This document shows positions 41,840 to 49,700 of a DNA stretch of 64,000 nt, one piece after another. The stretch covers positions 930,001-994,000 of the forward strand of contig NZ_NIRS01000002.1 of NCBI RefSeq assembly GCF_002934665.1. Reading direction: 5' to 3'. How positions within the stretch are numbered: position 1 is the first letter of the stretch; every line of letters begins with the position of its first letter. The translations under genes were made by a program, and so were the position numbers. Origin of the DNA: Pseudomonas laurylsulfatiphila. Its GTDB lineage: Bacteria; Pseudomonadota; Gammaproteobacteria; Pseudomonadales; Pseudomonadaceae. A model generated the notes under the pieces. It ran no database searches, was not told where the DNA came from, and was given only the letters and a program-made list of their open reading frames with translations.

Positions 41840-43396
41840 TCATGGCGTGGCAACCACAGGTTTATAGGGGGCGACCAGATAGAATCGCTGGTCCGGCAGA
41901 TCCACCGTGACGATATGGGCACCGCTCAAACCCAGGCGTCGGCCAGGACCAAAGCTCATCAGGGGCGTCAGCCCGGTATCGAAGTCATGCAGGCCTTCCA
42001 GGGCACTGACCAGCTTTTCGCGGCTGGCATCCCGCCCGGCCTGTTTCATGCCTTCGCTGAGCAGCATCATCGAACTGAACGCGCCCACTTGCAGTATCGC
42101 GTGCTGGCCACCGAGGCCCTGGTGTTCGCGCAACTGGGTCAGGGCCAGGCGCCCGGCCTGGGTCCAGTCGCTGGGCACGAACGGATAGGCCAGGAACACC
42201 CGCCGGGAAAATCCGCTGGGCACCTGCGTCAGATTGCCCGCCACCTGGTTCGAGGTGGCGAACAAGTAAGGCACCTGCCCCGCCGTTTGCAGGCGCTCGG
42301 CCAGTCGGCTGAAGCCGCTGCTGGTGCCCAGGTAAAACACCGAGCGCGACCCCAGGGGCAAATCTTCCCCGCTCGGGTCGTAGGCTTGCAGGCGCACCTT
42401 TTGCCAGGCGTGCCCCTGCAAGTACTGGCCGAGCTCCTGCGCCGCCAGCCGTTGGCCGGATTCGTCCGGATAGGCGATCAGCGTCGGCCCCTGAAGCACC
42501 CGCAGGCTGGCACCGGCGTAATCGGCCAGGGCGATCAATTGTTCGCGAAGCCCCGGCAGTGGTTCGAATATCTGCGGGCTGGCGTGGGGCGTGCCTTGCA
42601 ACGACAACGGCCCGATCAGGGGAATGCCGGCCCGTTCCAGGCGCACGGCGAGGTCCATGTCCAATGCCGGCGCCAGCGGGGCGATCAGGGCGAACACCTG
42701 CTCTTCATCGATCAGCCGGTCCAGCGCCTTTTCGGCACTGGCGCGATCGGTACCGGGGTCGAGGATGGTCAGGCGCAACTGCCGGCCGTGAATGCCCCCC
42801 GCCTCGTTGATACGCGTCACGCAGCCCTTGAGCACCGCCGCCACCGTGACGCTCTCATCGCTCAATGGCCCGGTGCCCGGCAGCAATGTGCCCAGGTGCA
42901 GACTGTCGGGGGTCAGGCCCGGATCGCGGTCTTCGGCCAGGCGCTTGAGGTACGCCGTGAGGTTGCGTTGATCGTTCATCGACAACACGAACCGCGGCAT
43001 CGACGGATCGAGCCGATTGTTGCCGGGGTCGCGCCCCTCCTGCACCGCCCGCGCCAGGGTGCTGTCGCTGTAGGCCGGGTAACTGCGGCCGTTGATGTGC
43101 TGCTGGCCATGGCTGCTGGCCAGCCGCGACCAACTCAGGTCCGGTGGGCGCACCCCGCCTTCCGGCCGCCCGAGGCCGTCTTCGCCATGACAGTTGGCGC
43201 ACGGCAGGCTGGTGGCCGGCAGCACCATGTTCGATGCGCCGACCCGGGCCATGATCGGCTCGCCGCTGGCCGATACACCTTCGCGGTACAGGCGCTTGCC
43301 GGCACTTTCACTGAGGCTCAGCGGCAGCGCCTGGACACTGAGCGAAAGGCCGCCGAAGAGCAGCAGGCCAAGGACGAGGGCAGTATTGATGGCCAT
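41840..43396 (-). CDS. cytochrome c / periplasmic substrate-binding fusion protein
   Basis: A 518-residue exported protein. After a signal peptide, residues about 30-150 form a c-type cytochrome domain (heme motif CANCHGEDG near 66, probable Met ligand in RFVLSMND). Residues about 165-510 form a type 1 periplasmic binding fold as in branched-chain amino acid receptors (GTLLPGTGPLSDESV, INEAGGIHGRQLRLTILDPG, PLIGPLS). No ABC transporter genes are present, so it is not a simple uptake receptor. A redox sensor or electron carrier for the oxidase is possible. Confidence 0.86.
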   Translation of the reverse strand: MAINTALVLGLLLFGGLSLSVQALPLSLSESAGKRLYREGVSASGEPIMARVGASNMVLPATSLPCANCHGEDGLGRPEGGVRPPDLSWSRLASSHGQQHINGRSYPAYSDSTLARAVQEGRDPGNNRLDPSMPRFVLSMNDQRNLTAYLKRLAEDRDPGLTPDSLHLGTLLPGTGPLSDESVTVAAVLKGCVTRINEAGGIHGRQLRLTILDPGTDRASAEKALDRLIDEEQVFALIAPLAPALDMDLAVRLERAGIPLIGPLSLQGTPHASPQIFEPLPGLREQLIALADYAGASLRVLQGPTLIAYPDESGQRLAAQELGQYLQGHAWQKVRLQAYDPSGEDLPLGSRSVFYLGTSSGFSRLAERLQTAGQVPYLFATSNQVAGNLTQVPSGFSRRVFLAYPFVPSDWTQAGRLALTQLREHQGLGGQHAILQVGAFSSMMLLSEGMKQAGRDASREKLVSALEGLHDFDTGLTPLMSFGPGRRLGLSGAHIVTVDLPDQRFYLVAPYKPVVATP

Positions 43397-43398
43397 GG

Positions 43399-44022
43399 CT
43401 AGCGTCCGGCCACGGGCATTGCCAGCAGCTGCAGGCGCTGGGCAATGGCGGCCGCCGGGGCATCGGGACGGATTTTGCTCCAGCGCTTGTTCGCCACGTC
43501 ACCGACGATCAACTGGGTGGAGTGCTGCTCGGGGGTCGGCACGATCTGACCGATGCGACCCAATACAAGGTCCATTTGCGCCTTGTCGCCGGTAAGAAAA
43601 AACCAGTGGGGCCCATCGACGCCCTGTTTCAAGGTGTAAGCCTTGAGTACCGCCGGGGTGTCCCGCAGCGGATCACTGGTAAGGGAGATAAAGGTGATGC
43701 CGTCGGCCTTGTCGCCGAGCACTTCACGCACTTCCTTGAGCTTGCGGGTAATCAGCGGGCAAGCATCGTCGCAACGGGTGAAAATCACATTGAGCAGCAC
43801 CACACGGTCCTTCAATGTGTCGCTGTAGAAGCGCAGCGTGTTGCCGTTCTGATCCTGCAACGGCGTGTCGGTGAACCAGGTCTTCGCGTCGTGGGTGCCG
43901 CTGGACGGCTGCGCGGCGGCCACCGCAGGCGCGGTGGTCTGCTCATGCCCTTCGTGGGCAAACGCCACTGAACTGAAAATGCAGTAGCAGATGCCCAGGG
44001 CGAACCAGTCGATGGCTCTCAT
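43399..44022 (-). CDS. SCO1/SenC family copper chaperone (second)
   Basis: A 207-residue exported thioredoxin-fold protein. Signal peptide ending VAFA, a His-rich start of the mature part (HEGHEQ), the copper CxxxC motif TRCDDACP near residue 80 and the distal His in PEQHSTQLI. SCO proteins deliver Cu or reduce thiols for copper enzymes. It overlaps the first SCO gene by ATGA and lies 2 nt before the cytochrome fusion gene. Confidence 0.88.
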   Translation of the reverse strand: MRAIDWFALGICYCIFSSVAFAHEGHEQTTAPAVAAAQPSSGTHDAKTWFTDTPLQDQNGNTLRFYSDTLKDRVVLLNVIFTRCDDACPLITRKLKEVREVLGDKADGITFISLTSDPLRDTPAVLKAYTLKQGVDGPHWFFLTGDKAQMDLVLGRIGQIVPTPEQHSTQLIVGDVANKRWSKIRPDAPAAAIAQRLQLLAMPVAGR

Positions 44023-44675
44023 GGCTGTTGCTCCATGGCAATGGCAGTGTGCTTGGCGTGGACGTTGCGTTCACCGCTGAGTTTCTCGACGGCCCGGGCC
44101 AGTTCCATCGGGTCGGTGAAACCGTAATAGCGGGTCCAGAAGCGGTTGTTGCCGTCGCCCACCAGAATCAGCGGTGAGTGGTTCTTGAAGTCACCGCTGT
44201 AGGCGCCCAGGCCCTTGAGGGTGGCATTGACCGACTGCGGTGAACCGGTCAGCCAGCTCCAGCCCGGCCCCTGCTGGAAGGTGCGTGCGTAGTCGCTCAG
44301 GCGTTGGGGATCGTCACGCTGCGGGTCGATGCTGATCGACACCAGTTGCACCTCGGTGCCGACCCGCGCACCCAGCTGTTTCTGCACCTTGCCCATGATC
44401 GAGGACACCACCGGGCAGACCGTGGTGCAGCTGGTGTAGATGAACCCCATGACCACGATCTTGTTGCTCACCAGGTCTTTTTCCAGGCTGACGACCTTGC
44501 CGTTCTGGTCCAGCAAGGCCACGTCGGCAATCTTGATCCGGGCGGTCTCCTGGCCGGCCTTCCTGGCGGCCATGTCGTGCCCGGCGTGCTCGTCCGTCGA
44601 ATGAGCGAGCGCCTGGCCGATACCGGTGACCAACAGGCAGAACGTCAGCAAGCCGCGATGTGCGAATCGGTTCAT
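44019..44675 (-). CDS. SCO1/SenC family copper chaperone (first)
   Basis: A 218-residue exported thioredoxin-fold protein. Signal peptide (ending QALA), His-rich segment HSTDEHAGHDM, the copper motif YTSCTTVCP near residue 83 and the distal His in FKNHSPLI. Paired SCO genes beside a giant multicopper oxidase suggest a copper supply chain for its many sites. Confidence 0.9.
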   Translation of the reverse strand: MNRFAHRGLLTFCLLVTGIGQALAHSTDEHAGHDMAARKAGQETARIKIADVALLDQNGKVVSLEKDLVSNKIVVMGFIYTSCTTVCPVVSSIMGKVQKQLGARVGTEVQLVSISIDPQRDDPQRLSDYARTFQQGPGWSWLTGSPQSVNATLKGLGAYSGDFKNHSPLILVGDGNNRFWTRYYGFTDPMELARAVEKLSGERNVHAKHTAIAMEQQP

Positions 44676-44687
44676 GTCAGTTTCCTC

Positions 44688-46640
44688 TTAGTGGGTATCG
44701 CCGGGTATGACCCGGACGCTGGCAAAGGTCTTGTCATCGAAACTCGAGCCCAGGGACGCCGCACGCACGTGCAGGTACCAGGCACCGTCCTGGTCGAGGG
44801 TCACCGGGGCCTCATACACACCATCGGCGACTTCCAGCGCGGCGACCTCCTGTGGTCGCGAGGTCGGGGCGCGGAAGTAGCGCACCTGAGCATCCTTGAC
44901 CCCGCTGCGCTGCGCCTTCTGCTTGCCCTCGACGATGCGAAAGCGCACCAGGTACGGACTGCCCAGGTCAGCGGTGGACTTGTCGAGCATGAACTCCACC
45001 CTGGGCATCCCACGGTGCTGGTCGAGCCGCTTGTCCTCCTCCACCAGGGTGCTGAAGCAGTGGATGATGTTCGGCTGGTTGAGCAGGAACGCCACGTCGA
45101 AACGCCCCGCCGCCGGTAGCTTGACCCGCGAGCTGTAAAGCCCCGGCTCGATTTCCCGCAGGCTGCGGTCAATCACCAGTGCTGCACGCGCCACTTGCCC
45201 GCGATTGGGGTAGCCGGACATCGGCGCATTCATGCCTTCGGCGTAGAAGTAGGTGGTGTTGTCCACCGGGTTGACCACGAACACCGCGTTGTCGTCCCGC
45301 GATACCGCCAGGCTTGACGCCAGTGGCAGATCACCGGCCATCCGCGGTGCCTGGGGTCCGGCCTCGAACCCCTGGGTGATCGGCGTGCGGCCCTCGCCGA
45401 GGGAGGCCAGGTTGATCATCGTGACTTTTGGCGAAGCCAGGCCGCGCACGTAGGCATAGGCCTTGGTGAACACCACTTGCCAGGGCTCGGCGGAGACGTT
45501 CAGTTCATGGATCAACGCGTCGTTGGCGGTGTCGATCACCGCGGCCTGGTTTTCCAGGGTGTTGAGCACGATGCCAAAACGACCGTCGGCGCTGAAGCCC
45601 ATCGGGCCCAGGCCCTGCTTGAGCCTGATCACCCGGCGCACCGACTGGCTGTTGCCATCGACGACGGTCACCGTGCCATCCTTGCCATCGGCCACATAGG
45701 CGGCGCCGGACAACGGCGAATACTTCACCGACAACGGGTGCGAACCGGTCTTGAGTTGTTTGCTGATGCTCAGGCTGGCGATGTCGACGATGCTCACCGT
45801 GCCATCGTCGCGGTTGGTGACAAAGGCAAAACGGCTGTCCTTGCTGAAAGCGATTTCGTGGTGCCCGGCCCCGGTGGCCAGGTGTTTGAGGGGTTTGAGG
45901 CTGGCGGCGTCAATCACCGTGACCCCGGATTGCCCGTCGGCCTTGGCGTTGTTGCCGACCCACAGCAGGCGTTCGTCCGGTTGCAGCGCCACGCGCACCG
46001 GATTGCTGCCGGCAACCACCGAGTCGATCAGCTTGAACTCTTGACTGTCGATCACCGCCACCTCGCCGGCGGCGGGCATCGAGACAAACACCCGTTTGTT
46101 GTCTTTGGGCGTCACCCAGTCCATCGGCGGCTGTTTCAGTTCAATGCGCGCCAGGGTGCTGGTGATGCCGCCGACAGACACCGACGGATCGATCACCGAG
46201 ACGCTGGCATCACGGTTCATCACCAGCAGGAAGTAGCTGTTGAGATCGAGCAAGGGGCGCGCGCCGATGTTCGATTTGAGGAAGGTGCCGACCCGCGACT
46301 TGCAGCTCTTGTCACGGCCCTGGGCCTGGTCGGCGGCGACCGCTTGCGGGTCGAGCCAGGCGCCCGGCGCAACGCCGGACAAGGGTTGGCCCGAGGCCTT
46401 GTCCGTCACGCGAAATTGTACGTCGGCGAAGCCGCCCTCACGCAATACGCCGTCCTCGGCCAGCGGCTTCACATCAAGGACCACCGAGATCCCGTCACGC
46501 TCCAGCGTCCGGTCGCTCCAGGTGTTGGGCAAGGCGACCTCGCTGAGCATGTTCGCAGGCGCAGTTCGCCACACACCGATCCCGATCAGCGCCATGCCGA
46601 CGATCAGCGCGCTGCCAACGAATTTGATGGTCCTGTCCAT
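44688..46640 (-). CDS. membrane-anchored YVTN beta-propeller protein
   Basis: A 650-residue protein with an N-terminal signal anchor (FVGSALIVGMALIGIGVW). Residues about 150-440 contain repeated propeller blades (VFVSMPAAGEVAVIDSQEFK, FVTNRDDGTVSIVDIASLSI, AYVADGKDGTVTVVDGNSQS). The N- and C-terminal regions are beta-rich and Ig-like or FixH-like. Such proteins often bind partners or metals in the periplasm. It comes between the oxidase and SCO genes, with a REP doublet separating it from the oxidase. Confidence 0.84.
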   Translation of the reverse strand: MDRTIKFVGSALIVGMALIGIGVWRTAPANMLSEVALPNTWSDRTLERDGISVVLDVKPLAEDGVLREGGFADVQFRVTDKASGQPLSGVAPGAWLDPQAVAADQAQGRDKSCKSRVGTFLKSNIGARPLLDLNSYFLLVMNRDASVSVIDPSVSVGGITSTLARIELKQPPMDWVTPKDNKRVFVSMPAAGEVAVIDSQEFKLIDSVVAGSNPVRVALQPDERLLWVGNNAKADGQSGVTVIDAASLKPLKHLATGAGHHEIAFSKDSRFAFVTNRDDGTVSIVDIASLSISKQLKTGSHPLSVKYSPLSGAAYVADGKDGTVTVVDGNSQSVRRVIRLKQGLGPMGFSADGRFGIVLNTLENQAAVIDTANDALIHELNVSAEPWQVVFTKAYAYVRGLASPKVTMINLASLGEGRTPITQGFEAGPQAPRMAGDLPLASSLAVSRDDNAVFVVNPVDNTTYFYAEGMNAPMSGYPNRGQVARAALVIDRSLREIEPGLYSSRVKLPAAGRFDVAFLLNQPNIIHCFSTLVEEDKRLDQHRGMPRVEFMLDKSTADLGSPYLVRFRIVEGKQKAQRSGVKDAQVRYFRAPTSRPQEVAALEVADGVYEAPVTLDQDGAWYLHVRAASLGSSFDDKTFASVRVIPGDTH

Positions 46641-46685
46641 AGCACTATTCCTCTATACAGATCTATGTCTGCCTTGCATGCCCCT

Positions 46686-46774
46686 GGTGGGAGCGAGCCT
46701 GCTCGCGATGGCGTCATTCGCCGCACCACACAAAACCGAGGTGATGCCTTCGCGAGCAGGCTCGCTCCCACAGG
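46686..46774. repeat. REP doublet (REPIN-like)
   Basis: Inverted REP copies at 46686-46710 and 46748-46774 in the 157-nt gap between the oxidase stop and the propeller gene. It may protect the 3' end of the oxidase mRNA. Confidence 0.9.
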
Positions 46775-46797
46775 GGTGATGCTTTACAACCCCTTTC

Positions 46798-49700
46798 CTA
46801 CGGTGTTGGTGCCGTTGTCGGCGCCGGTTCATTCGTGACCCGCAGCAAGCCCCACAGACCGGCGGTGTTGCCGAAGGACGCGTTGTCACGGAACAGGTAA
46901 TCCCCGGCAATCGCATTGCTGCCACCGGCGCTCGGGTGCATGGCGCTGAAGTGGGCGGCCGGCAGCACGCTTTCGCGGGCGCCGATGTACATCGACATCG
47001 GGTTCAGGCCGAACCGCACCGAACCGACGCCGGGGGCGCCCATCGGATAGCCGTATTCATCGCTCTTCTCCGACAGGTACGGGTTGACCGACCAGAGGTG
47101 ACCGTCGAGCTGGAAGGTCGAGCCGCGACTGCCGCCGGTCGGCATCAGCACATGGGTGCGGAACGGCTGCCCGGGTTTCACGTAGAACACCGGCGTTTGC
47201 GGATCGCCGCCCACCAACGCGTTGCTGTAGGCCATGTGGGCGTTGGGCACGTCACCGTAGCCAGCGCCGCCCGCGCGGCCGAACGGTGCATCCGGAGCGA
47301 GGCCGAAGCGATACCACAGGGGCTCGGTCTTGTAGTTGATGGCCATGCCGGCGTTGTCCTTCGGATCGTTCGGCACGCCCATGCCTTCCGAGGCGATGCC
47401 TTCCACCGGCCGTCCACTCGCCCAGCGCAGGTTCAAGGCACGCTGCCAGACCATCGCGAAGTCGCGGTAAACCGCCTGCCCCGTCGCCGTGACCGTGGCC
47501 GATGCACGCTTGGCGTCCTCGACCCAGGTGGCGCCGGCCGGCAGCACACTCATTGCACCGCCAAGGCCTTTTTGCGGCTGCTTGATCACATCCGCCGGGG
47601 TGAAATTCAAGCCGCCGAACTCCACCGCCGTGGCGTTGATGTTGTCGACGTTGCGGCCCAGTTGAGTCACCGGTTTGCCTTCACGCTCCAGGTGCCCGGC
47701 GTAGTACTGATAGGTACGGGTCGGGTAGGCACCGCTGTTGCCGACCCGCGGTGGCACGGTCTGGATCGGGTTGACGCCGACGTTGGCACCGTCGGATTTG
47801 GTGATGTCGTAGGCCAGCAATTGCGCATGCAGGCCGACATGGCTGGAGGGCCGCAGCAGGTTGTTGTTGAAGGTGGTCGAACCATTGCCGTCATTGCGAT
47901 TGCGCTTGACCAGCCCCTGCAGGATGGCGGTCTGCGCCAGGTCAGGCATTACGCTCGGCAGACGGTTCTCCAGGGTGATGTTGATGCAGTCCCCGGCCGC
48001 TGCGCGCAGCACCAGCGGTTCGACAGGCACGCCCGGCTTGAGCTTGCCGGTGGTCAGGTCGAGGTCGGCCTTGCGCACGTACAGGACCGCCGTCGGGTCA
48101 TGGATCGGCCCGCTCTGGCCACCGATGGTGATGGTTTCGCCATCCTCGGGATCGGTCACCGTCACCCTCGGAATGCTCACGGTCCGCGAGTTGAACACCA
48201 GGGTGCCGCCCGCCGGATTCAACGGCCCGCCGACATGCTGGCCGAGCCCCTCGGGGTCGCCGATCGACAACCCCAGCGGATTGCTCAGGATGTCGTTGGC
48301 CAGCGCCGCCACGACCTCGTAGTTGCGCTGCACGGTCGGCCTGGTACCGATGCCGTTCGGGTTGGCGCTGATCCGTGGACAGGTGCCGTCAAACGCCACG
48401 GTGTTGCGCATGCCCGCCGGTTTCGGGTTGTTCGGCAGCGCGAACAGGTCGTTGCGTTGCGCGGTGTAGTTGCGCATCACGCCCCAGATGCCGTTCCAGT
48501 AGCCTTCGATCGAGGCGTCCATCGAGTACAGGTAGTCACCCGTGGTCGCCGCGGAACTGGAGAGCATCGACAGCGGCGCAATAAAGCCCATCTGCTCGGA
48601 AATCCCGACCATTTGCGAAGCACGCCAGCCCGAGTTGGAGCTGTTGCCATAGCCGGTGCCGCTTTGCAGCCACTTCACACCGTGCAGGGTGACGTTGTGC
48701 TCCTCTTCATGGCCGCCGGCATGCACCCGCAACCGCACGTTGTCGCCAGTGTAGGTGCGCAACATCGGTGTGAACGGGTCGCCCGGTTCCGCACCGCCAC
48801 GGTTGATGTGTGGCGGGAACCGCGTAGTGCCGCCGGTCGGGCCAGTGGCCGAAGTCACCAGGTTCGGCGCCAGGTTCATCGCAGGGATCGCACGGTCGGT
48901 ACGGCTTTGCATGGCAAACGACAGGTCGCCGCCGAGGCCGTCGGCCTGCATGCCGCGCTTGCCGTCCGGGCCGACCTTGTTCGGGTCGAACACCCGCAGG
49001 CCCAGGGGTTCGTTGCGGTAATTGACCACGAACATGCCGGGGTCATCCACCGAGATCGCTTGCGGACATGGCCGGCTCGGGCAGCCTGGCTTGATGCCGC
49101 CACGGGCCTCGACTACCGACTCGAGCAGGTTGCCGGCGTTGTTGCGCACGGGCGGGTTGATCGCATAGCGGAAGCTGTCGGATGTCGCCGGGAACGCCTG
49201 CGGATTGGGCACGCCATTGGGGCCGGCGCCGACGTACACACCGGCTTCGTAGGCGTGCTGGAAGTCGCTGTACTCCAGGAAGAACTCACGGAAGCTATCG
49301 TTCTTGCCGTCGTTGTCCAGGTCACCGGTCGATATCACCGCCTGCCATGAAGTCGGCCCGCCGTCCGAGCGCGCGCCGCTGTACAACGGCTCGCCCGTTT
49401 CGGCGTGGAACCAGGTGGAACCGGCGGGTTCGGCCAGCACGGTGGCGTACAGGCCGATCTGTTGGTGAGTCGATGGGCCAAGGTGATCGTGGGTGAAAAT
49501 GGTCCCCAGGCCACGGTCGACACCCTTGGTGTTGATCACCGGATCGATGAACCAGCGCTGCATCGCCGTGCGCGCGCCCATCCAGTCCGCCCGGCCATAT
49601 TGACCAAAGAACGGATGCGCCTTGGCCACCGGGCAGGCGGGCGTGCCGTCACGCGGGTCGGTGCCCTGGCACTGGTTGAACGCGCGGATGGCATGGATGC

